Assembly: GCF_042453785.1 (NCBI RefSeq)
Contig: NC_091668.1
Location: 9,258,001-9,322,000 of the forward strand
Length of the DNA stretch: 64,000 nt
Direction of reading: 5' to 3'
Source of the DNA: Malus domestica
Lineage: Eukaryota; Streptophyta; Magnoliopsida; Rosales; Rosaceae
Within the stretch, counting starts at the first letter, position 1, and the number at the start of each line of letters is the position of its first letter. The notes beneath the pieces were generated by a model. That model saw only the letters and a program-made list of their open reading frames with translations, did not search any database and was not told the DNA's origin. Shown here piece by piece: positions 12,857 through 24,312 of the stretch. The position numbers were made by a program, and so were the translations under genes.

Positions 12857-14573
12857 TCAGACACGTTGAACCAGTCCTGCTTGCCTCCTCAACTACAGAT
12901 GTACAAGACACATATATAAGAAATATAGAAGAAAAAAAAACAATGTAACTACTGCCTGCCTAGTTACTTAACTTCTCTATCCCGAGGATATATATATCCC
13001 TGCTCTCTCTTTCTCACTTTCACTTGAGATGATAAGGGAGGAAAAAAAAAAAGTTCGAAACGATATATCCCTTGTACATGAAAGTTTTTCTTCTCGCTCC
13101 AGGCACAAGACTAGAGAGGGTAATGATACCTGAAAATAATTCTCAAGGTGAATCCTCAAGGTCTGATGCTCTTGTTTCACTCTCTCCAAAGCCCTGAAGC
13201 ATCTGCAATAATCAATCACAATGAGATCACAGCAAGGAGAGAAATGGTGAAAAATTAATTTGGTTACAAATATATGAAGTATGTTTTTTCACCCATCAGC
13301 ATTTGCAGCCAAACAAAATTCTTTAAATTGGGAGCATTCATTCTTCACCTTTATAGCTCCAATGCTGTTACACATTTACCTTAATTTAGAACATTAATTG
13401 GGGAAACAATATATTTATTCAAGTTATAAAATTCAATCAAAGCAAGTAGTATAGGGTACCTTGAACTACTACCGTTGAACTGGTGCATGTAATCATCCAG
13501 CTTGGAAAAATCTATAGGCCTACTGTACCTGCATAAATCAATGTATAAATACATTCATCTTAGTACTACTGATTGTATACTTAGTTTTGATAATACGAAT
13601 GTATATAGTATATAGATAATACGATTGTATGTAGTATATATATAACTGGGAGTGTTATTTACTTACAGTGCTTGCTCAATCTTTTGGAACAGTCTAGCTG
13701 AGTCTTTGTAGAACAATGTCACAATTTCCTCCACAAAATTTGGGTTTGCATCATCTTGCAATTCCTCCAGCTGAACGAATTGCTGCTGATCGAGGTAACG
13801 CTGCAAACATTCAAGTAAATAAATTTTGAAGGTTAAGTCTTAAGAATTTGTTCTAGCGTACAATTTTTTTTTCTGGTATGGTTTTAGAGCCATACATAAA
13901 CATTATCCTAATAAAAATCAAGAGCTTTGCCATCAGTGTGATCAAAATAGCTAGGGTTTTGTTGTACATTCAAAATTTGGGCTTTGGGGCCTTACACAAA
14001 ACAAAGAATTTGGGGCTTTCTAGAGACCACTATCAAACCCATAGTAGAAGAGAGCGACGATTCCTTTTGTAACTCCATTTCTTCAATAAATGGAAAAAGA
14101 TTGTAAATTAAGCCACTAGGGTTAGCCAGTAGTGAGGGTGATAGGATGGGTTAGTTTCAAAGTTCGAAATCCTCTAATGTAATGAAAAAAAGAAGATTAT
14201 AAACTATCAAAAGTCTGTGAAAATTAATTAAAATACAAAGAAGAAAAAACGGATTGCTTAATTCATCAAAACTTGAGAGCATTGTTGATTTAAAAGAAAA
14301 ACAAGTGTTACCAGAACAATAATCCCCTCCCTTAAAAAAAGTGGAAAACCCTATTGTGGAATAACCAAAGATCAAAAACCAATCACATTTGGCAAAAACA
14401 TGAAAAGTTATCGGTGTAGAGCAAACGACATGCAGTTTTCAAGATGTTTAATGACCGAAAATAGGGTTTGAAAAAAAAAAAAAAAAAAGAGAAGCAAAGT
14501 AATAAGTGATAACCTGCTCAAAGAGAGAGCTTCTCTTGAGGGCAACCTGGCGCTGCAGTTGGGTTCTGTCCAT
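12857..14573 (-). CDS. AHP4: Histidine-containing phosphotransfer protein (AHP4-like)
   Basis: Carries phosphate from cytokinin receptor histidine kinases to nuclear response regulators. Six minus-strand exons: 14573-14514, 13800-13667, 13528-13460, 13364-13293, 13202-13130 and 12892-12857, total 444 bp, 147 residues, normal for the family. The N-terminus is MDRTQLQRQVALKRSSLFEQ, followed by LEELQDDANPNFVEEIV. The phosphorylatable histidine is His80 in DDYMHQFNGSSSS, then IGAIKVKNECSQF. The C-terminal helix ends LENYFQ, and the last small exon encodes LRRQAGLVQRV. The position three after the histidine is Asn83, where most active AHPs have Lys. The active-site His separates it from pseudo-HPt AHP6. 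Exon 6 is chosen on acceptor quality and resemblance to relatives, so it is slightly less certain than the rest. Confidence 0.92.
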
Positions 14574-14651
14574 TCTCTTGGTTTAAAACGAAAAATTTGG
14601 GAAGTCCTATGTGAGAAAAGAGGCAAAAACTGAATGCAAAACTCCCCACCA

Positions 14652-14674
14652 AAAAAAAAAAAAAAAAAAAAAAA
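14652..14674. repeat. Poly(A) tract in the AHP leader region
   Basis: A run of about 23 A on the plus strand (poly-T in the transcript sense) lies between the putative TATA box and the ATG of the AHP gene. It creates spurious poly-Phe reading frames. Confidence 0.9.
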
Positions 14675-14755
14675 CCTCTCGTTGTAGAGTATAGTAGGAG
14701 TAGAGAACTCAATGATATGCCTTATTATTATTATACCAGCATGGCAAGCCAACGT

Positions 14756-14762
14756 TTTTATA
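14756..14762 (-). promoter_or_regulatory. Likely TATA box of the AHP gene
   Basis: The minus strand reads CTATAAAAAC about 185 bp upstream of the start codon, a good TATA match at a plausible distance. Confidence 0.5.
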
Positions 14763-15449
14763 GCATGTCGAGTAGATAGTGAATATATAAAGGCACATAA
14801 AAAATCTAAGAGGGTATGTGTCCGGAAAATATCTTGGCTTCTTTATCTAATTTGGTGGCTATCTATCTCCTGGCAGACATAAAAATAGCAACGATGCACG
14901 CCTATTCATTTTAACAGGAGAGATCAAATTCACTAAATCGTTGATGAAAAACACACGAGTTTGAACCGTTGGATTCAAACTTGCTCGTGTTTAACATTAT
15001 AATCTTTGCGTTTGCGATACAAGAAAGGATATTTCAAAATTGTGAAGAAAATCAGAGGAAACTGAAGAAAACCCCTACAACTACAACACTAAATTGGCAA
15101 GTTCGTCAATTTGGTATCTTTGGAGGGAAGCATCCACTCTCCAGCGAATAGAACTCGCTTTATGTGTGTGTAAACTTCAAAAGATTAAATTGCTTTCAAA
15201 TAACTTCCACATCAATTACATATAAAAATAAACACTTCCGTATAAATTAAGTAAATAATTCCACTCACCCTCTATGGTCGCTTTTCAACTTTAATGAAGG
15301 GGACGGAAATGGTTAAGATTTTATAGAGGCAAATCGTAACAAGTCATAACATTATTGGAAAGTTTGATTTGTTTTGGTGCTAAAGAACAGAAACACTCCC
15401 TCACAATTGCATTTTCTTTGGTGTGAATGCCCCTTTAATCCACCAACAA

Positions 15450-15565
15450 GGATTGGTTGAGTTGGTAAGGATTGTTATTTTCGCTAGACTAAGCCTTAGG
15501 TTCGAGTCCTGCTGCCGGCAATCCCTCTTAATAGGAGATTTGTAAGAACAAAAACAAAAAAAAAG
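15450..15565 (+). mobile_element. tRNA-derived SINE (fragment)
   Basis: An internal RNA polymerase III promoter is visible: an A-box-like stretch GGTTGAGTTGGTAAGG (about 15455-15470) and a perfect B box GGTTCGAGTCC (15499-15509), spaced as in a tRNA. The sequence does not fold as a whole tRNA and runs into an A-rich tail (AACAAAAACAAAAAAAAAG), as expected for a SINE. It is immediately next to a MITE-like element. Confidence 0.65.
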
Positions 15566-15574
15566 AGGCTAAGT

Positions 15575-15791
15575 ACTGGTTTGGTACTGAGATGATTTAA
15601 AAAAAAATGTGGGTATAAAAAAAAGCTGAGCTTAAAAATGTGTTTGGTAAACACTTAAAAACAGCTTATTTTTACAGTTTTGGGTGAAAAAAAGATGAAA
15701 ATGTGAAGCAACAAAAATGAGCTTATTCTCATAGCACAGCAGAAACAGTTTTTTTTTTTTTTTTCAAAGCACAGCAATATCAAACCAGCCC
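15575..15791. mobile_element. Short MITE with CTGGTTTG terminal inverted repeats
   Basis: The left end ACTGGTTTGGTACTG is mirrored by the right end CAATATCAAACCAGCC. The interior, about 217 bp, is non-coding. A clear target duplication could not be defined (CTAA/CTAG-like), so the superfamily is left open. Confidence 0.55.
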
Positions 15792-16562
15792 TAGGACCCC
15801 TCAAATACCAATGCTTGTGGTATGCCCTAACCTTGGAATGGATAACCTCCCCTCCCCTAAACTTTCTTCAACCAAAATAAATAAATAAAACAGAATACCC
15901 CTTTATTTCTCCCTCTTCTCATGACTTTCTCCTCATGTGATGATATATAGAGAGAGAAAGACAGACAGACAGAAAATGGTTTTCGAAAATATGTAAGCCG
16001 GTTGGCCTCACCTATCCTAACTCATTTTTCTATCCACCTTCACCACTTAAGCTAAATTCAAGGTCTTAAAGTCTTAAAATATTTATATTTAACTCATGTA
16101 ATTAAGGGCACATTTAGGTATGCTTGTGTAAGAAGCATTTAGAATCATAAGCGCTTTGTTAGAAGTATTTTTGTTAAAAGCACAACAAATTTATTTATTG
16201 AAAATACTTTCTTAAAAAACGGTTGCAAGTGTAAGCATTTCTCTAAACGAACTAAAAGTGTTTTTATAATCCAAAACACACCATATATACACTCTTTGTT
16301 AGCTAAAAGTGTTTTGAACCTTCCAAAAGCGTTGCCAAACAAAATTTTCATTGCTTCTAACAAATTATATTGTAAGTGTCACACACATGTGATCGAAGTG
16401 AAAATAAAAGTAGTATTGATGTTAAAAGAAATGTGAGATAATTTTAAAAGTAGCTATACTTGAGGTTTTGTATACCATGATACTACATCTAAATTTGGCT
16501 AGAGCAGTATGCTCTCTTTGCACCCAAATTCGAATCCCTTGACATTCCATACATATATACCA

Positions 16563-17409
16563 ATCGACCACCTCTCAAATCCAATTATGGCACGTTTACA
16601 TAAGGGTAATCGGAATAAAGAAAGGGATTTGAATTCCGATTACGGAGTATTCCGGTGTTTACTAAATATTAAGGAATCAAAAAAGTAATGGAGCCCACAC
16701 GAAACAAGGAATCCAATTCCTGAAATTGGAGGAATGGGATTCCCTAGTTTTGTGAGGTATTTGAATTCCTTGAGGGTAAGGGAATGGGGAATGCATCTTT
16801 TATTCCTATTATGCCCTCACTTGTTTCTTATTATCCCATCATTGTCCTTCATTTGACACTCATTATGTTATTTTTAATAAATAAATAAAACCTATTTATA
16901 TATTTTTATATAGATAATTTTATTATATAAATTTAATTAAGAATTTAATTTAATTAATTAGTATGAAAATAATTTATTTGTGTAAGGGCAATTTAGTCAT
17001 CAACTTAGTTTTCATTCCGATTGAAGTGAATTAGTAAACAACTTATATAGACTCAACATCATTCTTGCCATCTTTTAATAAATAAATAAAACCTATTTAT
17101 ATATGCTTATATAGATGAATTTTATTATGTAAATTTAATTTAATTAATTAGTATGAAAATAATTTATTTATGTAAGGGCAATATAGTAATCAACCTAGTT
17201 TTCATTCAGATTGAAGTGAATTAGTAAACAACTTAAATGGACTCAACATCATTCCTATTCCGATTCCAGAAAGTTTTAGTAAACAACTTCAATAGGAATC
17301 TGATTCTGATTCCACCTCATTTCAATTCCTCCTCAATCCAATTCCCCTTCAATCCAATTCCTCCTCAATAGGAATCCGATACCGATCGACCACCTCTCAA
17401 ATCCAATTA
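16563..17409. mobile_element. About 0.8 kb insert between exact 25-bp direct repeats
   Basis: The 25-bp sequence starting ATCGACCACCTCTC occurs identically at 16563-16587 and 17385-17409. Between them lies a non-coding segment with many GGAATCCGATT-like motifs and an internal duplicated block of roughly 180 bp (about 16870-17065 and 17072-17251, sharing AAATAAATAAAACCTATTTA and TGAATTAGTAAACAACTTA). The flanking repeat is too long for a usual DNA-transposon TSD; it may be a retroposition TSD or a repair scar. No coding capacity. Confidence 0.6.
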
Positions 17410-17936
17410 GTGTAGACATAGTATAAGCATTTGTTATGTATCTAATAGATTTGTGGGAGACATTGATTTAACCAAGTTGGTTAAAGTAGTATGCTCTCTT
17501 TGCATCTAAATTTAAATCTCTCTCTTCGTAATTTACTGTAAAATTAGTGTAAATTATCTTGGTGTTTGGAAAATTAATGAGAAATAAAACCTTGTTCCAC
17601 AATCCACACATTTTTGGTCCCGTTGAGAAAGCATGTCACAAAGGCATTGCCCATTAGACTTAGTGAGAACACACCCGCGCGCATGAGCTATCTGCTTTGT
17701 TGTATCCCACACACTAGACATTACATGCAACTTTGGAACAAATCCTAGAATCTTTCTTTCCTCTTAAGGACGACGAGATTGTGATTGCGAAGCCAAATGA
17801 ACGTCTCACAAATGCACAAAAATACCTCCCCACTTTTCCAGATGTGGGACAATTTAAGATTTTAAGATGTTCTTTTTTACTTGGTACTAGTTGCCTTGGC
17901 ACATATACTTACTCACCAAGTTCCACAAGTGCTTAT

Positions 17937-17940
<4 letters not shown>

Positions 17941-17979
<39 letters not shown>
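17941..17979. repeat. (CT)n microsatellite
   Basis: An uninterrupted CT dinucleotide run of almost 40 bp. Confidence 0.97.
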
Positions 17980-17985
<6 letters not shown>

Positions 17986-19200
17986 TAGTGCTGCTAAGGA
18001 CAGTCGCCAACGTGCAAGGAGGCGATTTTCATCTGTGAATGCAAGTGAATCATATAACGTGTTAAAGGACCAAACTCACCCAATGGAACATGAGCAATTG
18101 TGATGGATGTCCATGAGGGTCGTTCAATGCAAATCTATTCGCTCTTCATTCCATATTTTTTCTTTATACAACGATGGTTGAGAATCTGGGTTCAAGTCAC
18201 ACAATGGGATCTGTTGTAATAATTAGGTATCGAACTGAGTCAAATTTGAGACCTTCCACTTACAAATGAGGAGAAATACCACTAATATTGGAGTGCTAGT
18301 TTTTCGTCATTCCATAGTTAAAAGTCTGCATGAAGTGACTGGAAACAAACTTCTAGGGACTAAGCAAAGATCACATAAAGGGGTGCCAAAACACAAATTG
18401 TAGCAGATCATATGAGAGGATGTCACAACTTTCTCTTAGCCCAAAGGAAGAAACTCTAGCTTATTTTACAAGGCACTTGGTATTCTGGAGGTATATACAA
18501 ATAGGGATCAAGTAGATGAACATGGTACAATGTAACCAAGAATGCATACAGTAGTGATGAATGAGATGAGAATCAACCTTTTCCAATTTGCAGCGTATCA
18601 CGGTGGGCCTTGTCGCGTCTTTCTCCACTGCGATTCTCACGAAAATGTTAAAAGGGGAGAAAGCTGTGCAAAGAGGAGACGCACCCTTTATTCTCTTGCC
18701 ACATAGTAAGAAAGACAGAGAGAGGTGGGAGGAAAAAAAATGAAGTTTTTAGCGAGTGCCGTCGCCATTGACCTCTCGCTGTCTTTGTTGGTCGTTACTA
18801 TCGATAGTGCGGTCACAGCTCCTCCTCTTTTGTAAAGAAAACAAGGCCAAGGGTGGGCGGATGGATGAATGGGATGAGAATATTAATTCATGTTTTTTCC
18901 AATCATCGGAAGGATTTATACTCTCTTTCTATCGCTATCTCTTGTGTGTTGATAAGAATGATGATAAACCCTAAGCTTCTAAAGAAATATACGAGCTTCC
19001 AAAAATCAAATTTACTATTAAAACTAGAGAAACATAAAGCACCAGAACCAGCTTCATCAGGTCTACGAGGAGCACACATTCGAGAAATGTGATCATCACT
19101 TAGCAAGTAAACTTAAAATTATCAAATCATCACAAATATTTCAATAAACAAGAGGAAATTGTGATCATCACTTAACTTTTGGTTGAACCACAATCTCATA

Positions 19201-20315
19201 CCTCATGTTTAAAAAATGACAATGTCATACCTCATCTTTCACATTGATTGCAATGTTAGATCTCCGTCAGTTTGTTCGTGAATTTCTCAGTTAAATGCTG
19301 GCGTGGATTTATGTGGGGTCCACCCCTCACCCAAATGGCATCCACGTGGCACGACCCCAAAATTTCTCCCACCAAATGGCATCCAACTGGGTTTTCCATG
19401 CCACTGGACTTATTGGTGGATGACACGTGGATAATCAAATTAAAAATGTAAAAATTATAAAAATAAAAATAAATAAAAAGCTAAAACTAAAAGTAACTAG
19501 TAGAGTGTGCCATTTGAAATCACTTTCCCCCAAAAACCCACTCATTCTCGCTCGAATTCCCAATTCCATAAAGCACAAGAACCCTAACCCTATAGTTCAT
19601 ACCAGTGGCTAAAAAATCTCAATTAATTAGATTAGGAACTCAGCGAAAACCCCAAATCATCTTGTCGGCTCTCTTCCGTCACTTTGTTGGTGTTGGAAGG
19701 GGGCAATTTCATTTGGGTTGCATAGGGTTCGCAGTAAACTTGAAGGATTCTATATGGGGTGGAACATGCGTGAGGATCCCGATGAAATGACGCCAACCTA
19801 TTGTAAGTACAAATGCTTACTGATTTGACATGGGTGGACATGGTTCTTTTTGTAGGTTTTGTTGATTCCAAATGCCTACTGATTTTTTATGCTTTGTTGA
19901 TTTGTTTATTCTTATCGGGAAAATGGTGGTTTTGTGCTTTGTGAAATCGAAATGGTTACCCAGATTTGAAAAAATCTCTATCTTGATTTGTTTATTCTTG
20001 TCGAGAAAATGTGGTTGCGTGCTTGCTTAATTCGAAATTTTTATTGAGGCGTTGGATAATGGGTTTGCTGATTTGTTTATTCTTGTCGAGAAAAGGTGGT
20101 TGTTGCTTTGTTTATTCCTGTCGAGAAATGGTTACCATGCAATTGCTTTGTTGCTTTTGTTGCTTTGTTACTTTGTTGCTTTGTTGGTTTGTTGCTTTTT
20201 GTAGGCTTTTGATTAGATAAAAATGCAACTGATTAGGTTAGAATGCACTTGCTTTGGTTATGGTAAGGTTTTTAATTAGGGATTATTTTTGTGAATTTCA
20301 GTTTATCCAAAGCTG
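19201..20315 (+). other. Probable 5' non-coding part of the MULE
   Basis: No gene of its own. The sequence from about 19201 (CCTCATGTTTAAAAAATGAC) leads into the transposase relic and probably includes its left terminal region. I could not find the matching right-hand inverted repeat, so the boundary is not fixed. Around 19980-20200 it is rich in TTGTTGCTTTG repeats. Confidence 0.35.
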
Positions 20316-22037
20316 TTCTCTATTGAATTGCATCATGGTGGGAGATTTGTTATGACTTCTATGCTGGGGGAAAAGTGACATATATAGATAACTGTGACAA
20401 AGATCTCATGTCTTTGCTAGTGATAGATGATATGGTGGAGGCACTTGGATGCAGTGAGCGGTTCATGAACTACTACTACAAGATTCCTAACATCGAGATT
20501 TGCATTGGTTTGAAGCCCATCCAAAGTGATGCCGATGTTTAGACGATGTGACATTTCATTCCCAAGGTTAGAGCTATTGAGATGTACAATGAAGAATTGA
20601 CCACAGAAGAAGCCTTAACCCAAGAGTAAAATTTTTTTTAGTCTATGGAAACATGCGGTCCAAGTAAAAGTAAAAGTAAAGTGGTAATTGAGGAGTTAAG
20701 TGAATCAAAGGGGAAGTTGGGCCAACACCACTTAAACCAAGAAGATGCAGGGGCTTGCTAGCTATTGAAGGACCAGAGGAGAAGAAGGGGAAATATGTTT
20801 GTGAGCCAAGAAGTCCAAAGGAGTCTGTGCACCAATCAGTTTGTGTCATTGAGCACCAACCAAAGGGTATCAAGGGGAAATCTGTTTGTGAAAAGGTTAA
20901 TGGTATTGACATGGATGAAACAGCATACACATCTCAACTAGTGGACACTTGTGTCATTGAGGTAGGAGATAATGAAGCTGATTGTGGGAATGATGAAAAA
21001 GAGAAAGATGGTGACATCTTCTTTATGTACGAATCAGTTTTGAGGTTAAAGAAGAAAATGAAGAAACTGTTGAAGAAGATGAGAGTGAGTTTGAAGAGAG
21101 TCAATATGGGAATGATGCTGATAACCTAAAGTTTGCAAAGTTTGATGGTATTGTAAGAGAAGAAGAGCAAGAAATTGAGGAAGAAAATAGGGAATCTGAG
21201 CACAGAAGTGCAAAGGAATGAGAGCAAATGGATAAGATGGATTCTGAGCCAAGAAGTGCAAGGGAATGAGAGCAAAGCCGGGAAAGAGCTGAAGATGATG
21301 TTGATGATATGGGGTTTGTGGATCAAAATATGGTTGATGATCCAGATTATAACTCTAATGCCCTGGAAAATGTACACTCTGAAGATGATGAACGAGGCAA
21401 AAAACATGAGCACTTTCCAGAGTTCAATGAGAAAACAAACATGAAGAATCACACCCTTACACTAGGCCTTGTTTTTAGAGATCATGTGCAATTCAAACGA
21501 GCTGTCATCATGTACTCCTTAGTGAATGGATATGGGGAAATCCATTTTTCTAGGAATGAGAAGTTGAAAGTGATAGCAAAGTGTGCAAAAGGTTGCCCTT
21601 GGAAATGTTGTGCTGGAAAGATGCATGGATCAAACAACATACAAATCAAGACCATATTTGATCACCACACTTATGGGAGGACTTGGGTAAACAAAAATTT
21701 GAAGTCTCATTTGCTCACTAATTTGTATATAGACAAGATAAAACTCAATCCCACATGGCCTGTGAATTCCTTTTTAGCAACTGTAGAATTAGAGTGAAAT
21801 CATGGTTGTACAAAGATGAAGGCTTACAAGGCCTTGGATAGAGCTATGAAGATCATTGAGGGCAAACATGCAGAGCAATACATAAAGTTATGGGATTTTG
21901 TTGAGGAAGTAAGGAATACTAACCATGGAAGCACTGTGAAGTTGAAGTAGAATGGCCAAAGGTTCCAGAGAATATATATGTACTTGGGGGCCTGTAAATA
22001 GGCGTTTAAGGCAGGGTGCAGACCATTGATAGACTTA

Positions 22038-23053
22038 GGCCTCGTTTGGCAGGTCGGACTGTACTGACTATTTCTGTCGGATAGGATAAATAGTCACCGA
22101 ATAGTACTGACTAAATTAGTCGGGTGTTTGGTGCAGTATCAGACTATTGACCGTATTATTTATACTGTGTTTGGTATTATATCGGATAGGATAATCAAAC
22201 TTAAAATAAAATTAAAAACAAAAAAACAAAAATCATCTCTTTTCCCAGATCTCTCCGCCGCAACCCCCAAATCCCTCAATCTCTCCATTATTCTTCTTCG
22301 TCGGCTCCGGCATTTTCAGCACCACCATCGACAACTCTAGCTACAACTTCTTCAAATCCTCCACCTTCTCCTCCGTCGCCTCCCTCAAATCCTTTAAATC
22401 CTCCCTCCCTCAAAACCCCAAAATCCACGACCTCTCTGAGATCCGCTCCGCGACTTCCAACTTCTTACCCCACCACCGCCTCTCCTCCTCTTCCTGGCGC
22501 TACTCCATCCGCTCCGAAGACGCCGTCGTCTTCCAGCGCAAGTCCGGTAACCCGAAGAACCCGAGCTACACCGTCCTGTCGTCGTGGTTCTCCCGGATGC
22601 AGATCGCTACCGACCTCACCCACGGCCTCGATTACATCCACCACTGCTCCGGCCTCGACTCTACATTCGTCCATAACCACATCAAGAGCTCCAACATCAT
22701 CGTCTCCAAGTATGACCACCTCGTGCTGGGCGCCAAAATCTGCCACTTCGATACGGCAAAGCTGAAAATGGCAGAGTTGGTCGAGTTCGAGAAGGCGAGA
22801 GAGAAGGCGAGAGAGGGGGTTGAGTTCGAGAAGGCGAGAGAGAGGGGGTCGAGTTCGAGCGGAGAGGAAGGAGAGCGAGGCCGACTAAATTATACCGTGG
22901 ATTTGGACGGTATAAGCAGTCGGGTAAGCGCCGGATAAAAAACGTGGGCCCGGATTATTTAATCCGGTGCCTATTTAATCCAAACGTCACCAAACACCGT
23001 ACACCGTATTATTAGTACTATCCGGTGTCCTATACGGTGTGCCAAACATGGCC
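22038..23053. mobile_element. PIF/Harbinger-type element carrying a captured kinase fragment
   Basis: The terminal inverted repeats are GGCCTCGTTTGGCA on the left and TGCCAAACATGGCC on the right. The 3-bp duplication TTA flanks both ends (22035-22037 and 23054-23056), which is the PIF/Harbinger signature. Removing the element plus one TTA restores the reading ...ATAGACTTAGATATG... of the MULE transposase, confirming the insertion. The core holds no transposase but about 0.5 kb of GC-rich, host-gene-like sequence, so it behaves like a Pack-type gene-capturing element. Confidence 0.9.
22258..22938 (+). pseudogene. Receptor-like kinase fragment captured inside the Harbinger-type element
   Basis: One plus-strand frame is open from at least about 22270 to the stop at 22936-22938. 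It encodes part of a protein kinase: EIRSATSNF, HHRLSSSSWRYSIRSEDAVV, VFQRK, then IATDLTHGLDYIHHCSGL, FVHNHIKSSNIIVSKYD and AKICHFDTAKL. The region before the catalytic loop and the HNHIKSSNI loop (HNH instead of HRD) resemble LysM-type receptor-like kinases, whose pseudokinase members often lack HRD. The glycine-rich loop and DFG are missing or altered. High C/G content contrasts sharply with the AT-rich element ends. After about 22765 the frame enters low-complexity repeats (EKAREKAREG). No start is evident. LysM assignment is tentative; kinase origin is firm. Confidence 0.65.
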
Positions 23054-24312
23054 TTAGATATGTGCCATTTAAGGGTGTAGATGGAGGTCAGCTACTTTGT
23101 GTTGTTAGCATTGACCTAAATGATGAAACATGGGTTATTGCATATACAGTGGCAAAAATGGAGAATAAGAAAGCTTGGATTTGGTTCCTACAGTTGTTGG
23201 CCGAAGATGTTGGCATTGTCAATCAACATAAGTGAACATTTATCAGTGATAAGCAAAAAGGATTAGTTCCAGCCTTTCAAAAAGTACTCCTAATTCCCAC
23301 CACAGATTTTGTGTGAGACATTTGTACACCAACTTCATAAATTTGTTCAAGTGGAAGACTTTGAAAGATGTTTTATGGGCAATAGCCAGAACAACAACAG
23401 TTTCCCACTTCAAAAAAACAATGGAGGATATGAAAAGGTTGGATAAAAATGCCTACAAATAGCTGCTGAAGAAGCCTGCAAATCAGTGGAGCAAGTCTCA
23501 TTTTGATTCATATCCAAAGTGTGACATGTTGCTTAACAATCTGTGTAAAAGTTTCAATGCTGCCATACTTGTGCCAAAACAAAAACCTATAATTACGATG
23601 CTACTCCATATTCACACATTGTTGATTAAGAGAATTCAAATGAAGAGGGACATAATGGCGAAGAAAGTTGGAGATATCTGTCATAAAATAAAGAAGAAGT
23701 TAGGGGAAGCCAAAATTTAAAGTGGTAAGTGCATTGCACAATGGTCAGGAGGGGCTAAATTTCAAGTTGAAGCTGAAGGGAGGAACAATATGTGGTTGAC
23801 TTGGTGGAGAAGACATGTTCGTGTAGAAAGTATGGCTTGACAGGAATCTCATGCAACCATGCAATAACTGCCATAAATTTTAAGAGACAACAACTTGAGG
23901 ATTATGTGGATGCTTATTATTTAAAGACACGGTATTTGGAGGTGTATTCTCATTTAGTAATGTCGATGAATGGGATGTCTTTGTGAAAGGAAAATGAAAA
24001 CCCTCCAATATTGCCTCCAACATATACAAGGCAACCTGGAAGACCGAGGCTGATGAGAAACAATGAAGCTGCTGAGAGGGAAAAAGAGGTCGAACAAACT
24101 CCCACAAACCCAACCAATAATCCTCAAGGTTCTCCTCAGCCACTGAAGCTAGGAAGAAAAAGGCAAGGCACTTTGAAATGTACCATATGCAAACATGAAG
24201 GCCATAATGCAAGGACTTATCATAGACACCTTCCTCTAAGGGACAAAAGGGTAACATTTTGTACTATGTGGATTTTTTAAATTGTTTTAATCTTAAAACT
24301 CTAAATCCTTTC

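Larger units (their letters stand above)
14763..19200. other. Intergenic, repeat fragments
   Basis: No host gene supported. It holds the SINE, MITE, flanked insert and microsatellite listed separately. A repeat core (CAAATTTGAGACCTTCCACT...AAATACCACTA) at 18241-18299 matches the copy near 7807. Short hydrophobic frames around 18740 are not convincing genes. Confidence 0.5.
20316..24280 (+). pseudogene. Degenerate Mutator-like (MuDR) transposase
   Basis: Fragments of a plant MULE transposase lie in the usual order. They are an N-terminal PB1-like segment (FSIELHHGGRF, about 20316, continuing FMNYYYKIPNIEICIGLKPI); an acidic linker; a MuDR DNA-binding domain at 21450-21800 (GLVFRDHVQFKRAVIMYSLV, CAKGCPWKCCAGK, IKTIFDHHTYGRTW); a DDE-type core (RPLIDL before 22037, continuing near 23060 with GGQLLCVVSIDLNDETWVIA); a SWIM zinc finger at 23792-23985 (CSCRKYGLTGISCNHAITAI); and a CCHC-like knuckle (CTICKHEGHNA) near 24180. 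Stops and frameshifts interrupt every part, and a Harbinger-type element splits the catalytic region at 22038-23053. It cannot encode an active transposase. Confidence 0.88.

Noticed and set aside
12977-13219. Read-through of AHP exon 5 into VSLPSLVLCLERE
   Set aside because: A canonical donor follows YFQ and a small in-phase last exon at 12892-12857 gives a family-like C-terminus.
18740-18835. Short frame MKFLASAVAIDLSLSLLVV resembling a signal peptide
   Set aside because: Only 31 codons, no supporting exon, and hydrophobic composition alone is weak evidence.
21126-21452. Minus-strand hydrophobic frame of 108 residues
   Set aside because: Antisense of the acidic linker of the MULE transposase.
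22465-22746. Minus-strand frame of 93 residues (VDVIEAVGEVGSDLH)
   Set aside because: Antisense shadow of the GC-rich captured kinase fragment.
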